A stretch of DNA of 64,000 nucleotides from Effrenium voratum. Lineage: Eukaryota > Sar > Dinophyceae > Suessiales > Symbiodiniaceae. A program made the position numbers and the translations under genes. Shown here one piece after another: positions 24,901-36,900 of this stretch; position 1 is the stretch's first letter; every line of letters begins with the position of its first letter. The notes below the pieces were generated by a model. It ran no database searches. It saw only the letters and a program-made list of their open reading frames with translations, and was not told where the DNA came from. The stretch is taken from contig CAUJNA010002935.1 in the NCBI GenBank assembly GCA_963377175.1, forward strand, positions 124,001-188,000. Reading direction: 5' to 3'.

Positions 24901-27900
24901 GGCCAAAACTACGCGTGATTTCAGGAGTTGATTCGGAACTTTGACTAAGGGTTCTGCGGAAGCGTTTTGATACTTGATGAGTTTGCGCCACAGCTTCGAG
25001 GAACCCTTCGAAGATCACTTTTGCGGAACCCTCCCAAGAACCCGAGGTCCGCGGTATAGCTGTCCAGGCAGCCCACCGCTCCCATTTCTGTCTCAGTAGA
25101 CCCTTTGCAGACTTGCAGACTTGCGCGTGTTCCTGCCTCGTGCACCTTGCAGCCTGTAGCAGAGACCCTGCCTTGGTACATCAGATGCTTGCAGAACCTA
25201 AAGCCAACACGGACTAACGATCTGCACTGCTCGGGCCGAGCAACTGACATTCGGGGTTCAGAAAGCCCAGTTCAGTCAAAAAACGTGCCCTGTTGTGCAC
25301 CCAAAGAATTACAGAAATTGAGAACAGCCACTCCAAATTGGCAGTGCCAGCCTGAGCAATCGATATTTCTGGCACACTTCAGCGCGTTGTATTAACATCA
25401 GAGCAAGCAATAGCCTGCCTTGGTGCGTTTGTGCGGCGGGTGTTAGGTTTTCCTTTGCAAAACCTGTCCTCAGTGGACGGCGGGTCATGGCAGCGGCCAC
25501 TGCAAACTCGCGGCTTTTGATGGGCTAGGCCTCATGCCGGCTGTCGTGCGATTACCCGATTCTGCGAAACCATCTTCTCTGAATCGGCTGCTGTTTGCGT
25601 GCACGGGCCACGCCAAAGAAACTTCGATGTGCGACGATGGATTTCATACAACCTGCCCGTTGGAAGCACCAAAGCGCCGGAAGCACGCTCCGCCTGGAGT
25701 CGAGGTAGCCAGCTTCACCATGCGTTTCCTCAGCGCTCACAAGCCCAAGAGGGGATGTGTGGTGCGGAGGCGCATGGCCGCACTAGTGCCACTTGTTGTT
25801 TGCACGTGTGCAGCTCCCATGCCTTCTGAGCCAGCTGTACTCCTTCAAGGGGTGATGCTGAACATGGGAGTGCTGGCCCGAGCCAAAATGTTGAGTCTCG
25901 TTTGACCACAGCATCAACCCCGCCAATTAAACCATACTAATCCAGGACCAGGCCATGTGCCTGACCTTTGCAAAGCAATGTGCGAAGCGAGAATTGGCTG
26001 AGCCTTGCGACTGAGTGCGCACGGGCCTGCGCACCTGGGTGTCATGAGCCCGCCCGTGCATCTTCGATTGGGATCCATGGCGCAAGGCTGACGCAGGTTA
26101 CACCAAACCAGGTTCCTCCGAGGTGTGCTTCCGTTGTGCTCTTTCAAGAAAAAGTGCTTTTTGGCTGAGAAAGCGCTTTTGCTTGATGCGGGCTTTTCCC
26201 AGTGATGCATGTTTTTCTTGATTGGGCTTGTTCTGAAAACAGCGGAAATTATTGCTTTTTCGCAAAACGGCGGAAATTTTGCACACCCGAAGGGCCCAGG
26301 AATCAAGAAGACACCAGCTATGCAAGCGGCAGGACATGGCGATTCAAGAAGCTGCAGCGACTTGACCGTCTCCAAGTGGGTAACTGTGCAGTGACGCAGC
26401 ACACCAGCTGCAGGGCTAAGCCAAAAGCCCATGTCTTGAACTTGGAACGTTTGCGGAGGCTGTCGTAGAAGGTTTTGGGAAGGGGCGCGGGTCTGGATTT
26501 CCGGCACTGCGGAACTCCGACAAAGTTTCTTTGCGGGTTAGGCCAAAACTACGCGTGATTTCAGGAGTTGATTCGGAACTTTGACTAAGGGTTCTGCGGA
26601 ACCGTTTTGATACTTGATGAGTTTGCGCCACAGCTTCGAGGAACCCTTCGAAGATCACTTTTGCGGAACCCTCCCAAGAACCCGAGGTCCGTGGTATAGC
26701 TGTCCAGGCAGCCCACCCCTCCCATTTCTGTCTCAGTAGACCCTTTGCAGACTTGCAGACTTGCGCGTGTCCCTGCCTCGTGCACCTTGCAGCCTGTAGT
26801 AGGGACTTGCCCTGCCTTGGTACATCAGATGCTTGCAGAACCTAAAGCCAACACGGACTAACGATTTGCACTGCTCGGGCCGAGCAACTGACATTCGGGG
26901 TTCAGACCCCAAAGCCAAGTTCAGCAGAAAACGTGCCCTGTTGTGCACCCAAAGAGCTACAGAAATTGAGAACAGCCACTCCAAATTGGCAGTGCCAGCC
27001 TGAGCAAAACAATATTTCTGGCACACTTCTGCGCGTTGTATGAACATCATGCGCCCATCCCGCCCTGACTGTCTTTCTGGCCTGAGCAAGCAATATGCTC
27101 ATTTGTCAGTAGCAGCGTAAAGATTTCCAAAACCTGTCCTCAGTGGACTAGGCCTCATGCCGGCTGCACGTGTGATTATACCCCAACGCACGCGTTTGTG
27201 CGAAATCCTCTTCTTACGCAGCCACTGACGAGGCTGCCATTTGCGTGCAGGAGCCACACCAAAGCAACTTCAAAGATGTGCGACAATGCGTTTCATACAA
27301 GTTGCCCGTCGGAAGCTTTAGGTGGCCAGCTTTACCTTGTTTTCCCTGAGGGCTTACAAGCCCAAGAGGGGATGCGCGTGGAGGTGCATAGTTGTGGCAG
27401 CTGCTACTTCCAGACTTTCTGAGCCAGCTGTGCTCCGTCAAGGGTGATACTGAACATGGAATTGATGGCCGGCGGGTCTGACCCTTCAGTGACCATAGCA
27501 CCAACCCCTTCAATTCAACCACGCTAATCCAGGACCGGACCTTGTGCCTCAAGCAAAGGTCCGCAAAATCCAAAGCCACCAACGAGCACACCGAGCCTTG
27601 GCTCCTACGAAGTGGCAGTTGGTCAAGCAATCGTAGCCGTAGACACGGGCTATGTTTATACAAACGACACGATGGGCCCCCGGAAGCACATGAAGGTGTG
27701 CAGCTTCCTTTTTCGTTTTGCCGACCGCTGCTGGCCGGACGCTTGCACAGCAATGCGCGAAGCGAGAATTTGCTGGGCCTTGCGACTGAGTGGGCGTTGG
27801 GCGCCGGCGACCCATGTATCGCGTGCAAAAGCACTGGGCAACGGGGTGATGGCATTTTGGCTCAGGTTTTGTTTGTGGACATGTTGTGCTATTTCCCCGG

Positions 27901-30900
27901 TTTGCGCAAGGCGCGGGATACAAACGTACTTGCGCAGCGTCCAATACCTCCGTGCTCATGTTTACTTTGCGTAAGCAAGAAGAAGTGCACGAGCGTAAGG
28001 CGGCATAAGCTGATGGTCAAGGGAAACGTGTCACATGTGTCGCGTAAGCAAAAACTCCACGCGTGAAAGGTGGTGAGAACCTGGTGGTGTAGACTAAATG
28101 ATACGACATAGCAAGCCATGAATCGTTTGGACATGGCTCACTTGTCTGAGTTGCGGACAGCCGCTGTGAGGCCTGCCGCCTCTCAGAGAGGCTGTTATCA
28201 TGTTCGCGCAACCCTGACTTGCAAGGGGCCTTGAAGTTTTAGTCGCAATCAACACGAGGCCCATGTGGTCGTGCCACACCGTCTTGCGGTTGGGAGGTCT
28301 ACACAGAGCCCGCGCTTTGCTATCTTCGAGCTGTCCTCGCTGGTCATTCTAGAGTATGGGGATACGTTTCTGTTTTCGGGCTCCCACAGTGTGGCTGCTG
28401 CTCCGGTCTTTAAAGCACTTGGCAACGGGGTGATGGCATACACGGGATGCAAACGTACTTTGGCAGCGTCCACAACCTGCATGTTACTTTGCGTAAGCAA
28501 GAAGAAGCGCACGAGAATGAGGCGGCATAAGCTGATGGCCAAGGAAAACCTGTCACATTTGGCGCGTTTGCAAAACATCCGCCAGATTTGGGAAGTGCCC
28601 GTCTTGCGGTTGGGAGGTCTACACAGAGACTGCGCTTTGCTATCTTAGAGCTGTCCTCGCTGGTCATTCTAGAGTATGGTGGAGACGTCTCTGTTTACGG
28701 GCTCCCTCATTGTGGCTGTTGCTCCGGCATTAAAAGCACTGGGCAACAGGGTGATGGCATACACGGGATGGAAATGTACTTGGGCAGCATGCACAACCTG
28801 CATGTTACTCTGCGTAAGCGAGAAGAAGTGCACGAGCGTAAGGCGGCATAAGCGACCAGATTCGGGCCCAGTGCGCAACGGAAGCTTTTCCTGTTTCCGA
28901 AGTGCACAAAAGGCGTGGTGTCAGGCTTTCCTTTTCAACATCTGTCATGAACTTTTTGGGTCCCGCTTTTTCGGGGTAGGCGTTGGCCCGATTGCTGTTC
29001 GAGGTGTTCCAAAGGTTGCCAAGCGCAAAGTGTCGCACGCGCATAAGTGCACAAGGACGGCAGCGGGTGATGCCCCGTTGTGTTGCACGTGGCCTGCCAC
29101 TGGCTGTGCCCGAACGAAGCAGAGGAATTCACATGCCAAGGCATGTTAGCCGGCAGCGCGAGAAGCCAGGGGAGCTTGACGGGGTAAACATACACAGCAG
29201 GTCAGGCGCAACTTGATAGCCTTTGTCTACACATGACACAGGGTCTTGGCTGGTGGGACATCCAACCATTCTTGGCCCGTTATTTTGTGCTTGAGCAGCA
29301 AGAGCCGAGCAGCTGCAGCCATGCTCGGGCACTAGGCTTGAGCCTGGGGCATCGAAAGCGAGTAAGGCGGCGCGTGTGAGAACTGCAGTGCCGCTTTTGG
29401 CAGCGCACTCAAGGCAGGTCCAGGTTCTTGCAAGTTTTTTGCAGCAGGGCCCAGAGCCAGTTTTTATGGTGGAGACGTTTCTGTTTACGGGCTCCCACAG
29501 TGTGGCCGTTGCTCCGGCATTTGAAGCACTGGGCAACGGGGTGATGGCATACACGGGATGCAAACGTACTTGGGCAGGGTCCAAAACCTGCATGTTACTT
29601 TGCGTAAGCAAGAAGAAGTGCACCAGCGTAAGGCGGCATAAGCTGATGGCCAAGGAAAACCTGTCACATGTGGCGCGTTGGGAAAAGCTCCACGCGTGTA
29701 AGGTGGCAATAACCTGGTGGTGTTGACTAAATGATACGGCATAGCAAGCCATGACTCGTTTGGACATGGCTCACTTGTCTGAGTCGCGGACAGGCGCTGT
29801 GAGGCCTGGCACCTCTCACAGAGGCTGTTTTCATGTGCGCGCAACCCTGACTTGCAAGGGGCCTTGAAGTTTTAGCCGCAATCAACACGAGGCCCATGTG
29901 GTCGTGCCACACCGCTTTGCGGTTGGGAGGTCTACACAGAGACCGCGCTTTGCTATCTTCGTGCTGTTCTCACTGGTCATTCTAGAGTATGGTGGACACG
30001 TCATTTACAGCACTGGGCAACGGGGTGATGGCATACACGGGATGGAAGCGTACTTGGGCAGCGTCCAAAACCTGCATGTTACTTTGCGTAAGCAAGAGGA
30101 AGTGCACGAGCGTAAGGCGGCATAAGCTGACAGCCAAGGAAACCCTGTCACATGTGGCGCGTTTGCAAAAACTCCACGCGTGTAAGGTGGCAAAAACCTG
30201 GTGGTGTAGACTAAATGATACGGCATAGCAAGCCGTGACTCGTTTGGACATGGCTGACTTGTCTCAGTCGCGGACAGGCGCTGTGAGGCTTGCCGCCTCT
30301 CCTGCCGCCTCTCAGACAGGCTGTTTTCACGTTCGCGCAACCCCGACTTGCAAGGGGCCTGAAAGTTTTAGCCGTCATCAACACGAAGCTCGCCCATGGT
30401 CGTGCCACATGACCCGCGCAGCGACCAGATTCGGGCCCAGTGCGCGACGGAAGCTTTGCCTGTTTCCGAAGTGCACAAAAGGCGTGGTGTCAGGATTTCC
30501 AAAACCTGTCATGAACTGTTTGGGCTCGCTTATTCGGGGTAGGCGTTGGCCCGATTGCTGCTCGAGGTGTTCCAAAGGTTGCCAAGTGCAAAGTGTCGCA
30601 CGCACATAAGTGCACAAGGACGGCAGCGGGTGATGCCCCGTTGTGTTGCGCGTGGCCTGCCACTGGCTGTGCCCGAACGAAGCAAACGAATTCACAGGCC
30701 AAACGCATCCCTGCAAGGCATACTAGCCGGCAGCGCGAGAAGCCAGGGGAGCTTGACGGGGTAAACATACACAGCAGGTCAGGCGCAACTTGATAGCCTT
30801 TGTCTACACATGACACAGGGTCTTGGCTGGTGGGACATCGAACCATTCTTGGCCCACTATTTTGTGCTTGAGCAGCAAGAGCCGAGCAGCTGCAGCCATG

Positions 30901-33900
30901 CTCGGGCACTAGGCTTGAGCCTGGGGCATCGAAAGCGAGTAAGGCGGCGCGTGTGAGAACTGGAGTGCCCGCTTTTGGCGGCGCACTCAAGGCAGGCTCA
31001 GGTTCTTGCATGTTTTGCTGCAAGGCTCAGACGCAGTTTTCAATCGCGCCCGAATTTGCGGATGGTGTGAACATATATGCGCAAATCGCTTACCCGAACA
31101 GCGCCTGCCCATACGGCGCTGCTCATGCGCGGCAGCCAGAACAGGTGGCCCAAGAGGCAGTTCCCGCGATTGAGCCTGACACATATCCGTCAGCAGCAGT
31201 GGCAAAACATGTTCAGCTCCTCTCAGCTTGTTCGGCTGCGAGAGCAACGATTGTAGTAGCGTTTTGTTGATTTTTCCTCTTCTTGTGTGCTGAAGCCATT
31301 TGACTGAGCGTGGTCGCCGAGGGTAGTTCATAGTTAGAGGGCGCCCAGGATGTAATTGCCTTCGCCTTGAACTTGTAGCTGGGCAACTGATATTCAGGAA
31401 ACTTGCCTCTATTTTGCGCCCGAAGAGTTGCAGGGAGTGAGGACAGCAACTCGAAATGTGCATTGCCCAGCCCGAGCGACGTCCGATCTTGAAAACAACA
31501 GCTGTAAATTGACTTAAGTGAACGCGGGAATTGGTCGAAGTTGGTCAAATTTCCGGCAGAAGGCATGTTTGGCCACTCACTGCTTGTACAATTTTGCACG
31601 TTTCGCCTCGGAAAATCGCCGTTGCAACCTGCAAGCGTCAGGAGGCAGACTTGACACCGGAAAACAGAAGACTGCAAAGTCTCGAAGCCAAATCCCTGAA
31701 TGCGCAACACCTGCTGAAGCAGCAAAAACCCAAACTGCCCAAGCATGCTAACCCCTTCAAGACAGGGCCCTGTACCCCAAGAAAAGGTCCGCAAAGTCCA
31801 AAGCCGCCAACGCGCACACTGAACCTTGGCTCCCGCGAAGTAGCAGTTGGTCAAGCAACGGTAGCCGTGGCCATGGGCTATGCTTACACGCGCGGCCCAA
31901 ACAATGCAATGGGCCCCCGGAAGAACATGAAGGTGTGCAGCTTGCTGCTGCCTTCTTGTCGACAGCTGCCAATGCGCGAAGCGAGAATTGACTGAGCCTC
32001 ACGACTGAGTGCGCGCAGGGGCCTGCGCGCACCGGGGTTGTCAACGGGCCCGCCCGTGCATCTGCGATTGGGATCCGTGGCGATGCCCGCAGGTTAGATT
32101 GGGGCCCGCCCGCAGGTCACACCAAATCAAGATGCCCTGGCGATGCCGGAAGTTGCAGCTACTTTCCCGTCTCCAACTGGGCAACTGTGCAGTGACGCAG
32201 CACACCAACTGCAGGGCTAAGCCAAAAGCGCATGTCTTGAACTTGGAACGTTTGCGGAGGCTGTCGCAGACCCTTTGCAGACTTGCGCGTGTCTCTTGCC
32301 TTGGTTGGCTCGGGCACCTTGCAGCCTGTAGCAGGGACTTGTCCCTTGCGGTACATCAGAGGCTCTTAGAGATGCGTGGCTTCTACACAGAGACCGCACC
32401 TTGCTATCTTAGGCTAGACAGTGGTGGGCGCCCTGGAGTCAAGTCCTTGTCGCTGCGGCTTTGGCTATGCGCAGCATCCGTTGCCAAACTGTGCGCTGCA
32501 GAGTCCCCAAACTGCAAACATAACCATGGCTCTGGCATGGCTGTTGCTCCGGCAATCCGTAGCTCCTGATGTCGGCTTTCAACTTGTTCGCGCTGCCTGA
32601 CTTAAAACCCAGCCCAAAAGTGGCCCCAACACCAACCCAAAACAGGCCCAAAAACATAATTACCGCCAGAAAAAGATGCTGCGGGTGATGCCCAGCGCTT
32701 TTACGCTACATTCTACAGCCGCGTCCCCGTCATCGCAGGGTCGGCACGGGGTGGCACCGAAGTGCGCAGAAGGCGTGGTGTCAGGTGTTCCTTTCCGAAA
32801 CCTGTCATCAACCTTGGAGTCCTCGCTCGTTGGGGGTAGGCGTTGGCTCGATTGCTGCTCGAGGTGTTCCAAAGTATGCCAATTGCAGAAGCGCAGTGTC
32901 GCATGCGCACAAGTGCAGCTTTAACACAGTGGGTCAGGCGCAACTTGATGGCTTCTGTCGTCTTGCCCGGTGGGACATCCAACCATTCTTGGCCCACTAT
33001 TTTGTGAAGACTGCCTGCGATGCCTGCGCTTGAGCAGCAAGTGCCAAGCAGCTGCAGCTTTGATGGAAAGCGAGTAAGGCGGTGCGTGTGAGAACTGGAG
33101 TGCCCGCTTTTGTCGGCGGTTCAGGCTCTTGAGTTTTTGCTGAAGGGCCCAGAACTAGCTTTCAAACCCATACGGCGGTGCTCGTGCGTGACAGCCAGAA
33201 CAGGTGGCCCAGAGCAGCGGAACAGCCCGGGTGTGTGAAGAGCAGCCCCGCTCGTGCAGGCAACTTTGCGCTGGCTTGGACCCTGCACATTTCCGGCAGC
33301 AGCAGTGGCAAAACATGTTCAACGCCTCTCAGCCTGCTTACCGAGAGCAACTTCTGTAGTAGCATTTCCCATGCAGTCTCGCAAGTCAGGTGCAATGTGC
33401 CAGATTCCATGTGGGTCTGTGTTTTTTTACCGTGTCAGTTCTTTAGTCTTCGTGGGAGGTGGGGCTTGGGCGAGCCATACCCCCGAATCATACCCCGAAC
33501 CATACCCCCGAGCCATACCCCGAGTCATACCCCTTAAAAAACACAAAAAAAGAACTTGCAAGAACTATGGCATTTGCATGTGATCCATGGATAGCTGGTA
33601 GGGGGTTTAACTTCAAGTGAAGAAGGGGGTCTTGTCAAGAAACAGTGGTAGAGAGCTTGCCATGTGGACCGATGCCAGGGGGTAGGGACTCCGAGGTAAT
33701 ACCTGGTTCACTTGTGGTTCCTGGATCTATTCCTGAGTCTGCGATGCTTGCATGGTTGGGCGCTGATGTCATGGGGCCAAGTACAGTTGACATGTCCACT
33801 CACACACTCACTGGTTACTCGTAGGGGGCCATTTTGGCTTAAGTGGTGTTCCTTGACACTCGGTTACCCACCTCGGTCTCGGCTTGCTATTTTCAATGGA

Positions 33901-36900
33901 AAGTGCCAATGGATGGAGTTATAGAGCAATCCTGCGGATGTCCTGGTACTAGAGTTGTCTGTAGCATCCGTGGTGCTGTGGGGGGGTGCAGCTTGACGTA
34001 AGACGCTGGGACTTGCAGGGCGCTGTGGCGGGGGGTGCCGCTGCTGAGCTTGAAACTTGGAGCTTGCTTCCTGCAGTCTGTCCGACGCGGTGGAAACAGC
34101 TGTCTGTCCTGGGCCACTGTCGCAGTGAAACACAAGTTGTCTTTGTGCTCCTCGGGTACTCTTGGTGTTTTTCCGGTCGAAAAAATATGTTCCCCGATTC
34201 ATACCCCCGATTCATACCCGATTCATACCCCGATTCATACCCTTCTGCTGCCATTTGCAGCCAAGAGCCTCTTGCGCTCTGGGCAGTACTAGCGAAGCTA
34301 TGCCGCCCAAATCCTCAGTAGACACAAAATGAAGCACTCGCTGCTTTTTTCGCAGAAGTTCGCCAGAAGGTGGGTTCGGAAGGCTTACTGCGATGTATCA
34401 AGCGCGACACGGTACACCACCTGTGAGAGGCCCACTAGCCTCTGCGCGGCTGCCGTTTGAGGATGTCGCGCTGTCTTGCCCTTACGCTGGTTCGTGGCGG
34501 GCCTGACTGGGCACGCTTCCCCTTAAGCAACGCTTGCTTGGGTCTGTGAGCGCGCGGGTCGCTTGAACTCCAAGTGGAGGTGGCCATGACGTTCGCCTCA
34601 GGCAGTGGCTCTGCTAGCGCAGCAGCTTCGCTAACCTGGCAGCTGTCTAGTTCAGGCTACTCACAAGCGCCCCAGGCTGGCTTGTAGCAACTAAGCGGTC
34701 GAAATCTCACGGCTATCCAGTTGCCAGCGCACGGGAGCTTTGCAATGTCCAAAGCCACAAAGCAAGAGTTCAGAGGCGCGCGAGCCATACCCCGAATCAT
34801 ACCCCCGAGCCATACCCCGAACCATACCTGCGATTCATACCCCTTATACCAACCTCCCGGCACGGCCACGTCAAAAAAACACATACCCATGTGTACATGG
34901 CCCGTCTTCTACCTGGTGGCTGCCCACAACAGAAATCTACACGTTCCACGCGAGCCAAAGAGCTTCCCGTGGAAACTCGACAAATGTAGCGTGCAAAAGA
35001 GTGCCAGAGCCAATGGCTTGGCAAGGCATTGAAATGGCAGAGTGGGGCAAAGCCGGCCATCTGTTGATTGAGAATTTGTGATTGAAAACTCTGTGAGTTT
35101 GATTTCCTGTGTTTGACAATAGTTTCACGCTTGGAAGGGCAGGTTTTTGCTTTTAATTATTTGTCCAGGACAGGCTTTGCTCTCAGCCAGGGAACGACCC
35201 CTCTAAACCATTCCCTTTGGTTGATCTCAAACAGTTCATTCCCAAACCTTCTTGTGTCAGGGATTTTGGAGCAACCCTTGCAGGAAGGGTACACCTACCT
35301 CCGGACCTGTGGCAGATACGGGGACGAAACCTGGGTGCACAGGTCCTTCGGGCTGGATGCAACGTGACAGGTTTAGTTCCAGGTTGAAGTCTGAGTCTGA
35401 CCCCATTTCTGTGTATGTGCGTGCGCGCTGTGGAAGGTATTTGTTTGGTTGTTTTACGTTTTGAAGGGGGGGACTCAAAGGACACCAACCATGTTGGGGG
35501 TTCGCCTATTGTGACATATTGTGACACAAACTCACCATGAGCTTTTAGACCACAACGAATACCAGTTTTTGGTTTTGACTCCAAGAGGTACAGGCCTTCT
35601 TGAATGGCCAGCCGCTGAACTCTACCTGCATGACACAGCGCGGGTTCCCGCGGCCCGCCACATTGGACCCCTGATGCAGACGACACCGCATTGTGCCGGA
35701 GGCTGGCGAGATTTGTCAGTGGAAGCCTCCGTTTTGGCGATTTCCGGAAACATGGAGGATTATTTCGCAGCGCTGCTTGGAGCCTCGCTCACCGAGCACA
35801 AGGGGCCAAGATTCTCCCCGCGCCTTGCCGCACAAGGAGATCCACTGAGAGGAGTAGTTCGCTTGGCTTTGGGCGTTGCGAGCTACAAAAGTTGCCATAT
35901 GCCAAGCACGCTTATGTCTGAGGATTGTTTGTCCCCAACAAGTGCGGATATCTCGATGCGCGTGCATTGTGAGGGCCGTGGAGCTTGCCACGAGAGGCAG
36001 CCGCTGTGGCAAGTGGATTGTCCCTTGACCTGCGCCGGGGGCAGAAATCAACCCGGCATACTCCTTTGACTGCGGGGAGGCTTGGCAAGATATGCTGCAA
36101 AAAAGCGTTGCAAGCGCGGGCCGGGAACAAAAGAGGCCGTCGCTGAACCTACAATCTTTTGAGCTGATGCCTCAAATCTTCCAGAGATGGGGCTATTCTG
36201 GGGCATCATATGTCATTCAACGAGTTGCCAAGAAAGCGGGGCAGAAGCACGCTGGGCGGCTCCATGGAAAGATAGGGTTCTGAAGGCCAGGAAGAAACTG
36301 GCGCCTTTGCAATGGGAGTGACTTGCCAGGGTGAGTGGGTTTTAGGGGCTGGCTGCTTGGATGTGAGCTTTTGGGAAAGTCTGTCAGGTTTCGTTCGGCG
36401 CGCAGCCGGCTTTCCCAAAACGTCCGGCCCTTTTTTTTAAAGGGGACCCGCATGAACCGACAAGAGCGTGCGAAGACGTGACCTTCATTTTTGTTGGATT
36501 GTTTTTCTTGTTGGTGCTCAGTAGAAAATGAAACGAGCCTAGGGATTCCCTGAAAGGAAGCCATAGGGGATGGTTTACAGGGGCACTATGGGGCATTCCA
36601 TTTCTCATTCCCTGCTTATCGAACCAGCAGTTGTTCAAGCAAAACAAAGCCAGCAAAGATTTTTAAGGGTGTCCACATTTGAGGCATCTACGACTACTGC
36701 GCCCTAGTGCCCGTGGTGACCTGTGCCGGCGGGTGCATGACCGACTGGCAGGGAAAACCTTTGACACTACAGAGCCACGTGCCTTGGCTAAAAAAGCGAG
36801 GCTCAGACCTCCAGGTTGTGCCTTTTCCTTCTTTATTGTTCAATTCTATTGGGCATGTTGCTTTCTTGGTTTCGATGACATCTGGAAGCACTCGTTGGCC

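Larger units (their letters stand above)
23191..35287 (+). other. FkbM intron 8 (12,097 bases)
   Basis: GT-AG intron holding the segmental duplications at 24.0-33.4 kb, a possible spliced-leader relic at 33.8 kb and CATACCCC clusters at 33.5-34.9 kb. 23.2-24.0 kb has no recognised content. Confidence 0.7.
8645..36683 (+). other. HisN-like intron 7 (28,039 bases) hosting the FkbM gene
   Basis: GC-AG intron between VVEADL and IYDYCAL. It contains the whole FkbM gene on the same strand, a TIR element, minisatellites and segmental duplications. The flanking exons join in phase, so it reads as one intron rather than two gene copies. Confidence 0.7.

Noticed and set aside
27851..27865. cattttggctca, partial match to the spliced leader
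   Set aside because: Only 12 bases match, the 5' part is absent, and it lies in a diverged repeat copy. Chance is sufficient.
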